64,000 nucleotides of DNA from Oceanobacillus manasiensis (GCF_000724085.1 NZ_CCDL010000002.1:744001-808000); one strand, 5' to 3'; shown: positions 18,753-28,431, counted from the first letter of the stretch. Notes: a model not told the origin generated them from the sequence alone. Numbers and translations: made by a program.

Positions 18753-21700
18753 TTATTCAAATTCAATCAAAAGATCATCCACCGCAATTGAGTCACTGTT
18801 CGATACGTATACCTTTTTAACAACCCCATCAAACGGAGCTTGAACAGTTGTTTCCATTTTCATGGCCTCTGTGAGCAATAGGTGATCCCCTTTTTCTACT
18901 CTGTCACCGTTGCTTACCATTGCTTTAATTACCGTTCCTGGCATTGTTGCACCAAGTTGTTTTTCATTATTTTTTTCCGCTTTTTGTTTTACTGCTAATT
19001 TAGATTTAATACTTTCATCTTTGACCACAATTTCTCTTGTTTGGCCATTTAATTCAAAATAGACAACACGTGTACCATCTTCCTGTGCTTCTGATATTGA
19101 TACTAATTTTACTATCAAGGTTTTCCCCTGCTCTATCTCTACTTCAATTTCTTCACCAAGTTTCATGCCATAGAAGAATGTAGGGGTACTAAGGACAGAC
19201 ATATCACCGTATTTCTCATGGAAATTATGGTAGTCCATAAATACTTTTGGATACAAGGCATAGGAGATCATATCAAAGCTGGTAACCTGTCTATCTAACT
19301 TTTCAAACAACTCCTCTTTTAGCTCGGAGAAGTTTACTGGATCAAGTAACTCTCCAGGACGAACCTCTATAGCCTCTCTCCCCTTTAAAATAATGTCTTG
19401 TAATTTTTTCGGGAAGCCTTGATATGGTTGTCCAATATCTCCTTTGGCAAATTCAATAACAGATTCTGGGAAATCAATGGATTCGCCGCGCTCGTAAATT
19501 TCTTCCTGGGTAAGGTTGTTCTGAACCATGAATAAAGTCATATCCCCGATCACCTTTGATGATGGAGTCACCTTAACAACGTCTCCAAACATATCATTTA
19601 CCTGTCTGAACATAGCCTTTACTTCATTCCATCGTTCTTCTAAACCAACCGCTTTTGCTTGCTGCTTTAAATTACTATATTGTCCGCCAGGCATTTCATG
19701 CTCGTATATTTCTGTATGTGGTGACTTCATGCCACTTTCAAAATCGCGGTAATAATCTCGAATACCTTCCCAATATTGTGACAACGATTCATATGCTTTT
19801 ACATCCATATTAGGCTGCCTGTTCGTCCCTTCTAGTGCATGATATAAAGACTGTGCACTAGGTTGAGAAGTCATTCCAGCCATAGAGCCTGCCGCAACAT
19901 CTACTGCGTCTACACCGGCCTCAATTGCCTTTGCGTACATAAATGTACCATTTCCACTCGTATCATGGGTATGGAGGTGAATAGGTAGATCTACACTCTC
20001 TTTCAAAGTGGAGATAAGCTGATAAGCAGCTTCAGGCTTTAATAGACCAGCCATATCTTTTATACCAAGTATATGTGCTCCAGCACTTTCGAGCTCTTTT
20101 GCCAAATTCTTATAGTAGGTAAGATCATATTTTGAACGCCCTTTATCAAGAATGTTCCCTGTATAACACATAGCCGCTTCGGCAATCTTATTTGTTTCTC
20201 GAACTGCCTCAATAGCAGGAGTCATTCCTTCGACCCAATTTAAGCTGTCAAAGACACGGAATACGTCAATACCGGCATCAGCGCTTTTCGTTACAAATTC
20301 ACTAATTAAATTGTCCGGATAATTTTTATAACCAACAGCATTACTCGCACGTAGGAGCATTTGGAATAAAACGTTTGGCATCCTTTCACGCAACTTAAGA
20401 AGGCGATCCCAAGGGTCTTCTTTAAGGAATCGATATGCAACATCAAATGTCGCTCCCCCCCACATTTCTACTGAGAATAGATTCGGCAAGAGTGCCGCAG
20501 TAGGTTCAGCTATCTGTAACAGGTCTTTGGTTCTAACTCTTGTTGCTAACAAGGATTGATGTGCATCTCGAAAAGTAGTGTCTGTCAATAAGACTTCTTT
20601 CTGTTCTTTCATCCACTTGGCAAGTCCTTCAGGTCCCTGTTTATCTAGAATTTGTTTTGTACCATTTGTGACTGAAGCTTGATTGTACCCTTTAGGTACT
20701 GTTAAACCTGAGAAATTTGGTTTCTCTTTTTTCTGCAAGCCCTCTCCACCATTTACTGTGGTGTGTGCAATGTAGCTAAGCATCTTTGTTCCACGGTCTT
20801 TACGTCTTGGGAACACAAATAATCCTGGTGTCTCATCAATAAAAGTTGTATTGTACTCTCCAGAAAGAAAACTGGGGTGTTGGATGACATTTTCAAGAAA
20901 TGGAATATTTGTCTTTATTCCGCGAATCCTAAATTCTTTTAAATTTCTGACCATTTTGAGTGCAGCTTGGTCAAATGATAAAGCCCATGTCGAAACTTTA
21001 ACTAATAATGAATCATAATGTGGCGATATAACCGCCCCTTGAAAACCATTACCTGCATCGAGTCTTACGCCAAACCCTCCACCTGTTCTATATGCCATGA
21101 TTTTTCCTGTGTCAGGCATAAAGTTATTCAGTGGATCTTCCGTTGTTACACGTGATTGAATTGCATAACCATTTGTCTTAATTTCATCTTGAAATGGAAT
21201 TCCAATTTCTACTTCATGAAGATTTTTTCCCTCTGCCACTTTAATTTGTGTTTGTACAATATCGAAACCAGTAATTAATTCTGTAATTGTATGCTCAACT
21301 TGGACTCGAGGGTTAACCTCAATAAAATAAAATTCATTATTCGTTACAAGGAATTCCACCGTTCCTGCGTTTACATAGTCTACATTTTTGGATAACTTTA
21401 CAGCAGCTTGACATATCTCCTGCCTAATTTCTTCTGTAAGTGATGTGCTTGGAGCCACTTCCACTACTTTTTGATGCCTTCTCTGTACAGAACAGTCTCT
21501 TTCAAATAAATGTACTATATTACCGTGTTGATCCCCAATTATTTGTACTTCAATATGCTTAGGGTTTTCTATAAGTTTTTCGACATAAATTTCATCATTT
21601 CCAAAAGCTGCTTTTGCTTCTGACTTTGCCCTGTCATAGGCCTCATGCAATTCTTTTTCATTACGTACAATACGCATACCACGTCCACCGCCACCGAGAG

Positions 21701-22196
21701 AAGCTTTGATAATTATTGGATAATCATGCTCGCTGACGAAGTTTTCCACTTCCTCTAGTGAACTAACTGGGCCATCACTTCCTGGGATAACTGGTAATCC
21801 CGCCTCGATTGCCTGTGTGCGTGCTTTCACCTTATCTCCAAACATTTCTAAATGTTTACTAGTCGGGCCAATAAATAGTATGCCCTCTTCCTCACAACGT
21901 TTAGCGAACTTTATATTTTCAGATAAAAAACCATAACCTGGGTGGATGGCATCTACCCCTACCTCTTTCGCCAGGTCAATAATTCCTTCAATATCCAAGT
22001 AAGCATCAATAGGCTTTTTACCTTCTCCTACTAAATAAGCTTCGTCCGCTTTAAAACGATGATATGCGCTTGTGTCTTCTTTCGAATATACAGCAACTGT
22101 TCGAATATTTAATTCCGTGCAGGCACGGAAAACACGTATTGCAATTTCCCCTCTGTTTGCGACTAATACTTTGTTTATCTGCTTTGATTCTGCCAT
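18753..22196 (-). CDS. pycA: Pyruvate carboxylase
   Basis: The biotin enzyme that makes oxaloacetate from pyruvate, bicarbonate and ATP. Domain order: biotin carboxylase (about 1-455, with GGGGRGMR and EVNPRVQVEHT), carboxyltransferase (about 535-800, with LLTDTTFRDAHQS and the metal-binding HLHTHDTSGNG), then a biotin carrier domain with EAMKMETT, the biotinylated Lys being about residue 1113. It is the full-length single-chain form of 1147 residues. The start overlaps the end of ftsW by 22 bases, so the pair is translationally linked. Confidence 0.98.
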   Translation of the reverse strand: MAESKQINKVLVANRGEIAIRVFRACTELNIRTVAVYSKEDTSAYHRFKADEAYLVGEGKKPIDAYLDIEGIIDLAKEVGVDAIHPGYGFLSENIKFAKRCEEEGILFIGPTSKHLEMFGDKVKARTQAIEAGLPVIPGSDGPVSSLEEVENFVSEHDYPIIIKASLGGGGRGMRIVRNEKELHEAYDRAKSEAKAAFGNDEIYVEKLIENPKHIEVQIIGDQHGNIVHLFERDCSVQRRHQKVVEVAPSTSLTEEIRQEICQAAVKLSKNVDYVNAGTVEFLVTNNEFYFIEVNPRVQVEHTITELITGFDIVQTQIKVAEGKNLHEVEIGIPFQDEIKTNGYAIQSRVTTEDPLNNFMPDTGKIMAYRTGGGFGVRLDAGNGFQGAVISPHYDSLLVKVSTWALSFDQAALKMVRNLKEFRIRGIKTNIPFLENVIQHPSFLSGEYNTTFIDETPGLFVFPRRKDRGTKMLSYIAHTTVNGGEGLQKKEKPNFSGLTVPKGYNQASVTNGTKQILDKQGPEGLAKWMKEQKEVLLTDTTFRDAHQSLLATRVRTKDLLQIAEPTAALLPNLFSVEMWGGATFDVAYRFLKEDPWDRLLKLRERMPNVLFQMLLRASNAVGYKNYPDNLISEFVTKSADAGIDVFRVFDSLNWVEGMTPAIEAVRETNKIAEAAMCYTGNILDKGRSKYDLTYYKNLAKELESAGAHILGIKDMAGLLKPEAAYQLISTLKESVDLPIHLHTHDTSGNGTFMYAKAIEAGVDAVDVAAGSMAGMTSQPSAQSLYHALEGTNRQPNMDVKAYESLSQYWEGIRDYYRDFESGMKSPHTEIYEHEMPGGQYSNLKQQAKAVGLEERWNEVKAMFRQVNDMFGDVVKVTPSSKVIGDMTLFMVQNNLTQEEIYERGESIDFPESVIEFAKGDIGQPYQGFPKKLQDIILKGREAIEVRPGELLDPVNFSELKEELFEKLDRQVTSFDMISYALYPKVFMDYHNFHEKYGDMSVLSTPTFFYGMKLGEEIEVEIEQGKTLIVKLVSISEAQEDGTRVVYFELNGQTREIVVKDESIKSKLAVKQKAEKNNEKQLGATMPGTVIKAMVSNGDRVEKGDHLLLTEAMKMETTVQAPFDGVVKKVYVSNSDSIAVDDLLIEFE

Positions 22197-23383
22197 TTTC
22201 TTCCTCCTCCAGTAAAATGAGCTGCATTTCTTTTGCCAGTAGAGTGATCATGCGCTTGATTGTGATTAACATCTTGCTGTTCTTGTTGTTTTACTGTTTT
22301 AGCAATATTATTTAAAACCCCCATTGAAATCATAAGAATCAACAGAGATGAACCACCATAACTAATAAAAGGTAATGTAACGCCAGTAATAGGAAGAATT
22401 CCACTAATAGATCCAAGGTTAATAAAAGCCTGAATACCTACCATTGAAGAAATTCCTAATGCAAGCAATGCTCCAAAGCTATCTTTACATTTACGAGAAA
22501 TAAAAATGCCTCGGAGTACAATTAAGGCAAGCATTCCAATAACAATCAGGACACCGATAAAGCCAAGTTCTTCGGCAACAATTGCCATTATAAAGTCTGT
22601 GTGTGCTTCCATAAGATAACCAAGCTTTTGGACACTTTGTCCTAGCCCTTCACCCGTAAGGCCTCCAACACCAATTGCTAAGTAAGATTGAATGAGATGG
22701 TAACCGTCTGTATCAGGTGTTTGAAAAGGTTGATATGCTCCAGTGAATCTAGCAATACGCACATCTGTCACCATGTAGGGAACCACAAGTAATATAAAAA
22801 GGACTCCAACTCCTGTTAATAGCAATAAATGCTTAAGGCGAATACCTGAACTAACAATAATTGTGCTAACGATCAAAAATATAATCGACGCTGTCCCTAT
22901 ATCCGGTTGCATTACAATTAATCCTAAGACAAGAATAGTCAAAACTAAAGGAGGTAAAACCCCTTTACTAAAATCGTTAATATAGTCTTGCTTCTTAGAA
23001 TATACTGAAGCGAGATACATGATTAATCCCAATTTCGCAAATTCGGCAGGTTGTAGATTGATAGGTCCTATAGAGAGCCATGAAGTAGCATTATTTCTAG
23101 TATCTCCTAGTAAAACAACGGCTATCAGGAGACCGATAACACCTAACACAATAATTTTGATAAGCTTGTGGTAATATTTATAAGGAAAAATACTACATGC
23201 AATAAAGCCAATAAGCCCTAAAGAGAACCACTGTAACTGACGAAACAGATAATATGTACTCTCGTTCCCCTCAACCACTGCAGTGACCATACTAGCGCTA
23301 TAAACCATGACCGCGCCGAAAGCTGCTAACAGTAATGGGGTAATAATTAAAATAAAATCGTAATCTCTAAGTCTATGTAACAT
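22175..23383 (-). CDS. ftsW: FtsW/RodA/SpoVE family peptidoglycan polymerase (FtsW)
   Basis: A SEDS glycosyltransferase that polymerises lipid II at the division septum, paired with a class B penicillin-binding protein. Signatures are RLRDYDFILI, QPDIGTASIIF, GLGQSVQKLGYLMEAHTDFI and LPFISYGGSSL, with about ten membrane segments. The ATG at 23383 was chosen because GGGGAGAAG lies just upstream; the open frame runs 34 codons further but is not conserved. Length is 402 residues. Placement before pycA matches B. subtilis ftsW. The His/Gln-rich tail overlaps the pycA start. Confidence 0.93.
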   Translation of the reverse strand: MLHRLRDYDFILIITPLLLAAFGAVMVYSASMVTAVVEGNESTYYLFRQLQWFSLGLIGFIACSIFPYKYYHKLIKIIVLGVIGLLIAVVLLGDTRNNATSWLSIGPINLQPAEFAKLGLIMYLASVYSKKQDYINDFSKGVLPPLVLTILVLGLIVMQPDIGTASIIFLIVSTIIVSSGIRLKHLLLLTGVGVLFILLVVPYMVTDVRIARFTGAYQPFQTPDTDGYHLIQSYLAIGVGGLTGEGLGQSVQKLGYLMEAHTDFIMAIVAEELGFIGVLIVIGMLALIVLRGIFISRKCKDSFGALLALGISSMVGIQAFINLGSISGILPITGVTLPFISYGGSSLLILMISMGVLNNIAKTVKQQEQQDVNHNQAHDHSTGKRNAAHFTGGGRKWQNQSR

Positions 23384-23550
23384 CTTGCTTCTCCCCAATA
23401 TATGGTGATATGCACCATCTAATATTTTTCTATTATAACATATCCTGTAACCGAGGAAAAAAATCAAAGAAAACGTGCATTCCATAACTCTTTCAGTATA
23501 TTTACTAGCTACTCTATTCCCTTTCTACTAACTTATTAACCTAACTATAC

Positions 23551-23583
23551 AAAAAAACCTTGCCAATAAATACGCAGGCAAAG
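23551..23583 (-). terminator. Terminator after ylaN
   Basis: CTTTGCC and GGCAAGG pair with one G-U on the minus strand (23583-23558) and are followed by seven T. Confidence 0.75.
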
Positions 23584-23616
23584 TTTTTACGAATCGTTAA
23601 ACGCTTAAAACCCTGA

Positions 23617-23898
23617 TTAAACAGAGTTTTGCGCTGCTTCGTGCAGTATATTAAGCTGCCTCTCTAAATTTTCGAGAAGTGCTTTTCCTTCATCCTCGCT
23701 GATTAAGTTCAAACGCACAGCAAAATCAATTTCCCTAGAGAGGCCGAACATTTGGGTGTCAAGGACTTCCTCATATAAAGGGCATTGTGGCATTGTTAGA
23801 TTTTCTATTTGAACTTCTATTAGTCGCAAAATTTTATCAGCATCAGCCTTAAGAAGGGCATAGGCTTTTTCACGATGATTAACAGTCACCTCAGGCAT
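23617..23898 (-). CDS. ylaN: YlaN family protein (DUF1507)
   Basis: A 93-residue helical protein essential for normal growth in B. subtilis and reported to bind iron and modulate Fur. [23 protein letters not shown]-type conservation is very strong. The start could be ATG at 23898 or TTG three bases earlier; GGAGGGG suits either. It has its own terminator and sits upstream of ftsW on the same strand. Confidence 0.92.
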   Translation of the reverse strand: MPEVTVNHREKAYALLKADADKILRLIEVQIENLTMPQCPLYEEVLDTQMFGLSREIDFAVRLNLISEDEGKALLENLERQLNILHEAAQNSV

Positions 23899-24055
23899 CA
23901 AATATATCCCCTCCGCTAAAAGACTTTCTTCTATATTATATTATCGTTACACCCAAAAAAATGCAAATAAAATTATATATTTTTGTAACTATAAAGTGAA
24001 ATTCTTTATTATCTCTGCTATCCTTATAAAAGATACATATAAAGAGGTGAAAAAA

Positions 24056-24544
24056 TTGATCATACCAATCAGTGGAAACGTTACCTATCCGATCACATTA
24101 GATCCGACAGTCTGGATATTTGATGATCGAAAAATATTGTTAGAGGAAGCGTTTGATAAAAAACAAGAAGAACAAGAAGAAGACAACGAGCTAGAGAAAG
24201 CTTCTAAGCGCTGGAACAGAGAAGTTTATCAACAAAATATAAAACCCCCTGTCAACCAGAGTATTAAAAAGTTTGAGCGTGAAAAAATATTAACAAATTC
24301 CTATGTTATACCACTTAAAGATTTTATTGCTAACACAGAAGTAAATGCGTCAGCTGAAAACGCTATTTTGATAGCCGGAGAAAAAAAGATTAGAATTTCT
24401 CTTGATTTATTAAAGGATAGTTATTTCTTATTTGCTGTTGATGGAAAACCTCTGAAAGATGACGGCCCAGTTCATCTTTATTATAAAGATGGTTCAAATC
24501 GTGGAGAACCAATTAAAAATATTACTAAAATTATAATTGAGTAA
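24056..24544 (+). CDS. Conserved hypothetical protein at the YlaL position
   Basis: A 162-residue soluble protein, very acidic in residues about 30-50 (KKQEEQEEDNELEK). The N-terminus IIPISGNVTYPITLDP and the C-terminus DDGPVHLYYKDGSNRGEP look conserved, but I cannot assign a function. The start is TTG at 24056, with AAAGAGGTG 6 bases before it; the frame upstream of this is poor coding. By position next to ylaN it corresponds to B. subtilis ylaL; the adjacent ylaM (glutaminase) and ylaK (PhoH-like) are absent here. Confidence 0.7.
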   Translation: MIIPISGNVTYPITLDPTVWIFDDRKILLEEAFDKKQEEQEEDNELEKASKRWNREVYQQNIKPPVNQSIKKFEREKILTNSYVIPLKDFIANTEVNASAENAILIAGEKKIRISLDLLKDSYFLFAVDGKPLKDDGPVHLYYKDGSNRGEPIKNITKIIIE

Positions 24545-24593
24545 TATGAATCTTCGCTCATAAAAGACACTTTGTCTCTCAACTAAATAAGCA

Positions 24594-26484
24594 ATCGAGT
24601 AGGAGACTAATCATTAATTGATTAGTCGACCTCTCACACCACCGTACGTACGGTTCCGTATACGGCGGTTCAATAGTTTGAGTATGTGCGCTCATATAAA
24701 TGGTTAAGGTCTTTCAGACCCCATTGTATGAGCGTTTTAAGTTTAATCGCTTTATGGAGAGTTTCGCTATGCGAAACTCTCCAGTAACCTTTTCGGGTAT
24801 TGGCAACTTTCCAAGCTTCCTCTTCCGTTATTCCTAACTGTTTCAATCGGATGAATCGGGTTTTGATTTTCTTCCAACGTTTCCAAACAAGCTGTCTTAG
24901 TCGGTGGTTTAACCACTGGGCCGTTTTCTTTATAAAACTTTTCATAAAGCTGATTCCATAATAGTTAATCCACCCAACGGTGACTTGGTTAATTTCTTTG
25001 GCGATTTCTTCGAACTCTCCTGGGCGGTTCCGTCTAGTTAGAGTCTTCAGCTTTGATTTAAATTTCTTCTTTGCAGATTTATCGGGACGGCATCTTACTT
25101 CTTTGGCTGTACGGTGTATACAGAACCCCAAGAACTTGATTTTTGTGGGAGAACCGACCTTGCTTTTCTTACGGTTAACCGTTAGTTTCAAGTCTGTTTC
25201 AAGGTATTTTGTAACACTCTCTAGCACCCGAAAACCCGCTCTATTGCTATTAACGTATATGCAAAAGTCGTCCGCATAGCGTACGAATTTGTGCCCACGT
25301 TTCTCTAACTCTTTATCAAGCTGATCCAAGTAGACATTGCTCAAAATCGGTGATAGATTTCCACCTTGAGGTGCCCCCATATCCGAGGAGGAAATGAGTC
25401 CCTTCTCCATAATGCCGCTTTTAAGAAATTTCCATATCAACTTTAATACCACTTTGTCCTGTACGAATACCTTCAGGTATTCCATCAGTTTTTGGTGTTG
25501 GATTGTATCGAAATAGCTTTTCAAATCACAGTCAACTACCACACGGTAACCTTTTTCGTAGTATTTTGCGGCTTGTTTTATTGCTTGTTTGGCGTTTCTC
25601 TTTGGTCGAAACCCGTAACTGTATTGGGAAAAATGGGGATTTATCCTTCCTTCAATGACTTGATAGATAGCTTGTTGAACTACTCGATCGAGTACACAAG
25701 GAATGCCCAATTTCCGTTTAGATCCATCGGGTTTAGGAATCTCCACCCGTTTTACAGGTTGAGGCTGATAAGAGCCATCTCTTAATTTCCTTTTAAGTGG
25801 CTTGTAGTATTTCTGCATGTGACCAAAAAGCTCGTCTACCGTTATACCATCAATGCCAGGGGCTCCTTTGTTCGCTCTAACTTTCTTGTAAGCTAGATAG
25901 AGGTTGTTATCCTCTACTACTTGATCAATTAAACGCATACCATCTCGTTGATTTATTTCTGTGTGGATTGTACTACACACTTCTACATACTCTTCGGTTT
26001 CCAACCTATCCCTTTGTAGATAGCCATCTTTCGATGTATTCGGTGGTCTATGCATGATCCACACCTCCATATTTCTTCAAGATTACTATTGTTCAGCCCT
26101 TCATCCTTTAGGATTACTATGGCCTCTGCTGACTTCTTACAATTCATCTAGACATCACTGTCTACATTGTTCCTGTGGGAAGTTCCTTCCCTCTTGTCGG
26201 GAACCCTTGTAAGACCTCCCCGGGTAAGAGCTATAACCTTCCTCCCATGTAACTGCTGTATTTACTGTATGGAATTCGTGCAGTATTGGACTTCGTTTTG
26301 AATTGCAAACTTATCCGTTCCAATTCAGCCTTGTATACAGTTTCTGTTCGTCAGTTCGGGATTTTGCCTCCGGCTTCCTTCAGATTCTACCTCACGGTAG
26401 ACACCCTTGCCTTCAGCTAACAGTTCCTACTGCCAAGCCTGTAGTGGACTTTCACCACCAAGTTATAGCCCATGCCGGGCACAC
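24594..26484 (-). mobile_element. Complete group II intron with maturase gene
   Basis: A 1891-base intron on the minus strand. The 5' end reads GTGTGCCCGGCATGGGC (26484 leftwards), a canonical group II start. The 3' end is supported by structure: domain V (24669-24638) has a 9-bp lower helix ACCGCCGTA/TACGGTGGT, a two-base CG bulge and a UACG/CGUA upper helix; domain VI follows, with a bulged branch-point A (24600) between GAG/CTC and AGG/CCT pairs, 7 bases from the final T at 24594. It lies between ylaL-like and ylaJ, antisense to both, 8 bases from a terminator stem. Confidence 0.92.
24670..26055 (-). CDS. ltrA: Group II intron reverse transcriptase/maturase
   Basis: A multifunctional intron-encoded protein that aids splicing and reverse-transcribes the intron during retrohoming. 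RT blocks are intact: GAPGIDGITVDEL (RT0/1), RPKRNAKQAI, DLKSYFDTI, GAPQGGNLSPILSN and the catalytic YADD (about residue 265). The maturase (X) region follows. There is no C-terminal zinc-finger HNH endonuclease; instead it ends with a short RKGYWRVSHSE tail as in endonuclease-lacking bacterial classes. The start ATG at 26055 has GGAGGTG 6 bases upstream. The stop codon abuts domain V. Length is 461 residues; it appears functional. Confidence 0.95.
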   Translation of the reverse strand: MHRPPNTSKDGYLQRDRLETEEYVEVCSTIHTEINQRDGMRLIDQVVEDNNLYLAYKKVRANKGAPGIDGITVDELFGHMQKYYKPLKRKLRDGSYQPQPVKRVEIPKPDGSKRKLGIPCVLDRVVQQAIYQVIEGRINPHFSQYSYGFRPKRNAKQAIKQAAKYYEKGYRVVVDCDLKSYFDTIQHQKLMEYLKVFVQDKVVLKLIWKFLKSGIMEKGLISSSDMGAPQGGNLSPILSNVYLDQLDKELEKRGHKFVRYADDFCIYVNSNRAGFRVLESVTKYLETDLKLTVNRKKSKVGSPTKIKFLGFCIHRTAKEVRCRPDKSAKKKFKSKLKTLTRRNRPGEFEEIAKEINQVTVGWINYYGISFMKSFIKKTAQWLNHRLRQLVWKRWKKIKTRFIRLKQLGITEEEAWKVANTRKGYWRVSHSETLHKAIKLKTLIQWGLKDLNHLYERTYSNY

Positions 26485-26492
26485 AACGTTTT

Positions 26493-26524
26493 ATACAACG
26501 GAAACTTCCGTTGTATATTTTTTT
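26493..26524 (+). terminator. Rightward terminator beside the intron
   Basis: A 10-bp stem, ATACAACGGA with TCCGTTGTAT, loop AACT, is followed by ATTTTTTT. Before the intron arrived it would have ended the ylaL-like transcript. Confidence 0.8.
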
Positions 26525-26571
26525 GGTTTGCAAGCAAAATAATGGTATGAGAAGTATGAGGAGGGTTTTAA

Positions 26572-27165
26572 TTGAAGGTACCTTTTGTTCTTATTTTATT
26601 GGGAAGTTTAGTATTCACTTTCGGATGCCAGCAATCAGAAGAGGAGCCGCTTGCCTCAGAGGACGACAGCAATCGTTATATTCAAGTTAAAGATTCAGAT
26701 CCCGCTGAACGAAAAAACTTAAATAACAGCCAAATTGCAACTCATTTGGCTAACATTGCCAGTGATGTGCCGAATGTTAATGATGCAGCAGCTGTAGTCG
26801 CTGGACCATATGCCGTTGTCGGAATTGATGTAGATAAAGATTTAGATCGCTCACGTGTCGGAACAATAAAATATTCTGTGCTAGAGTCTCTCTATCATGA
26901 TCCTTATGGTAAGTCAGCCATTGTAGTTGCTGACGCAGACATAACCGAGCGTATTCGTGGTATGGGTAATAAAATACAACAGGGACACCCAGTACATGGT
27001 GTTGTAGATGAGCTTGCCGCTATTGTAGGCAGGTATATGCCAGACTTCCCTATCAATGAACATCAGCCACAAGAACCAGATCAGAATAAAGAAGTTATAC
27101 CTGAAGAGGATAAACGTAAGCTTGAAGAAATAGAAGGAGAACAATCCAATCACCAAGATGAGTAA
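26572..27165 (+). CDS. ylaJ: YlaJ, YhcN/YlaJ family sporulation lipoprotein
   Basis: A 197-residue lipoprotein: a signal segment ends in FTFGC (Cys about residue 19). The YhcN/YlaJ domain follows, with NVNDAAAVVAGPYAVVGIDV and the DPYGKSAIVVADADITERIRGM segment, then a charged C-terminal tail. Family members are forespore or spore-membrane proteins associated with germination. The start is TTG at 26572, with AGGAGGG 6 bases upstream. Confidence 0.9.
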   Translation: MKVPFVLILLGSLVFTFGCQQSEEEPLASEDDSNRYIQVKDSDPAERKNLNNSQIATHLANIASDVPNVNDAAAVVAGPYAVVGIDVDKDLDRSRVGTIKYSVLESLYHDPYGKSAIVVADADITERIRGMGNKIQQGHPVHGVVDELAAIVGRYMPDFPINEHQPQEPDQNKEVIPEEDKRKLEEIEGEQSNHQDE

Positions 27166-27200
27166 ATAACCTTTAGAAAAAATTTATTTGAAACAACATA

Positions 27201-27239
27201 GCCGGACAACCATCCAAGCCTAGTGGATAAGTGTCCGGC
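27201..27239 (+). terminator. Hairpin terminator after ylaJ
   Basis: GCCGGACA (27201-27208) pairs with TGTCCGGC (27232-27239), with an inner ATCC/GGAT, followed by a weak T-rich run. Confidence 0.6.
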
Positions 27240-27333
27240 CTTCTTATATTATTTGATCTATACTGTAGCCTGGCGGGTTACTCCTCCCTTTTAATTTCCA
27301 GTGGACAGTTCGCCGTTAAGTCAAAGCTGTTGA

Positions 27334-27639
27334 TTAGTTTTGCTGGTTTTCAATTTCATTGTCGTTTTTATACTCATTGTAATATTGAACCCCAAATTGT
27401 GATCCTTCTGAAACCATTTTAGCATTTTCAAATTGTGCTATATCCTTATTATTTGATTGGTCTGGTGCACCAGCATCTTCAAATGTTTCATCATTGCTTT
27501 GCATTCCCAATTTTCCCGGCACTTTACGCACACCTTGTTTAAATCTTTCTCTATTTGACTTATCTTTTAAAAAATACCCTGCAGTTAAACTTATTGCTCC
27601 TATTGCACTTGCGGTTGATAGCATCGTACGCTTTTTCAT
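27334..27639 (-). CDS. Small exported or membrane-anchored hypothetical protein
   Basis: A 101-residue protein with an N-terminal MKKRTMLSTASAIGAISLTA hydrophobic segment, then a basic stretch (KDKSNRERFKQGVRK), then an acidic Asn/Asp/Glu-rich tail. It resembles small YtxH-like anchored proteins in build but I do not recognise the family. AGAGGTG precedes the ATG. It lies between ylaJ and ylaI, where B. subtilis has no gene. Confidence 0.65.
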   Translation of the reverse strand: MKKRTMLSTASAIGAISLTAGYFLKDKSNRERFKQGVRKVPGKLGMQSNDETFEDAGAPDQSNNKDIAQFENAKMVSEGSQFGVQYYNEYKNDNEIENQQN

Positions 27640-27785
27640 AAAATCACCTCTGTAAGTTTTATTTCTACATGTTCTTTTCCCTAGTTATTATTTTACAAAA
27701 CATCTTCCCTATTCTTCTTAGAGTTTGTCATAATATGTTATACTGTAGGGAAATGCATCATGACATTAAGTTAGAGGTGATATCT

Positions 27786-27989
27786 ATGCAAGTAAAATGT
27801 GCTATATGTGATCAAGTAGAAGATATAGAAGATAACTCGCTTCAAGCGAAAAGATTGAGAAATCGCCGAATTCATATGTATTTATGTAACCCTTGCTATG
27901 ATAGAATTGGTGAGAACACTAAGAAAAGACTTGCAACTGGCCGATTTAGACTAAAAGAAGAAAAACAGCATTCAGATGATCTTATTTAA
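27786..27989 (+). CDS. ylaI: YlaI, small zinc-ribbon protein (DUF2197)
   Basis: A 67-residue protein with two CxxC pairs (CAIC at residues 5-8 and CNPC near 39-42), predicted to bind one zinc ion, and a basic, charged C-terminus. Function is unknown. The ATG at 27786 was chosen because GAGGTG lies 6 bases before it and the zinc ribbon starts at once; the longer frame to 27669 is not conserved. Confidence 0.88.
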   Translation: MQVKCAICDQVEDIEDNSLQAKRLRNRRIHMYLCNPCYDRIGENTKKRLATGRFRLKEEKQHSDDLI

Positions 27990-28060
27990 GTAAAATCGAA
28001 TTAATTTACTCGATACTGATTATTCTTTTTTCAAATTAGATCAAAACAAAATATGAATAA

Positions 28061-28110
28061 AAGCCAAACGGGTAAACTTTTCAGCAATAAATCAACCCGT
28101 TTGGCTTTTT
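28061..28110. terminator. Bidirectional terminator, ylaI and ylaH
   Basis: A perfect 13-bp stem (28061-28073 with 28095-28107; arm AAGCCAAACGGGT) with a T-run to the right and an A-rich run to the left. Confidence 0.85.
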
Positions 28111-28137
28111 ATATGCCCTTTTAGCATAGGCGTATTC

Positions 28138-28431
28138 TTAATTTCTTTCACGATGCAGCCTGAATCGGTATATGCCCAATACTAGTGAGACGACAATAAG
28201 GCTCTCCGTAATGGGTAGCTTTAAAATACTAAAAATAGTTAATATGTATACTCCGACCGCAAGCATAATATAGACAAAAATCGTTTTAACTAGTGGTAAT
28301 TTCCTGGCAAATCCTAGTTTGAAAGCGATAGCTCCGAAAATTAAATTTAATAAGTAGAATGACAGATAAATATTATCTGTCCCAAAATATTCAATGTACA
28401 TATCAAATAATATACTAAAGCTTGTATCCAT
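28138..28431 (-). CDS. ylaH: YlaH-like membrane protein
   Basis: A 97-residue protein with three hydrophobic segments (about residues 20-38, 48-66, 72-88). The sequence pattern YFGTDNIYLSFYLLNLIFG and the short basic tail match YlaH-like proteins; function is unknown. In B. subtilis ylaH is next to typA, which is absent here. Confidence 0.82.
   Translation of the reverse strand: MDTSFSILFDMYIEYFGTDNIYLSFYLLNLIFGAIAFKLGFARKLPLVKTIFVYIMLAVGVYILTIFSILKLPITESLIVVSLVLGIYRFRLHRERN

Noticed and set aside
24545-26571. Transposon or prophage insertion between ylaL-like and ylaJ
   Set aside because: Domain V and VI structure and the maturase identify the insert as a group II intron, with no transposase, inverted ends or target duplication.
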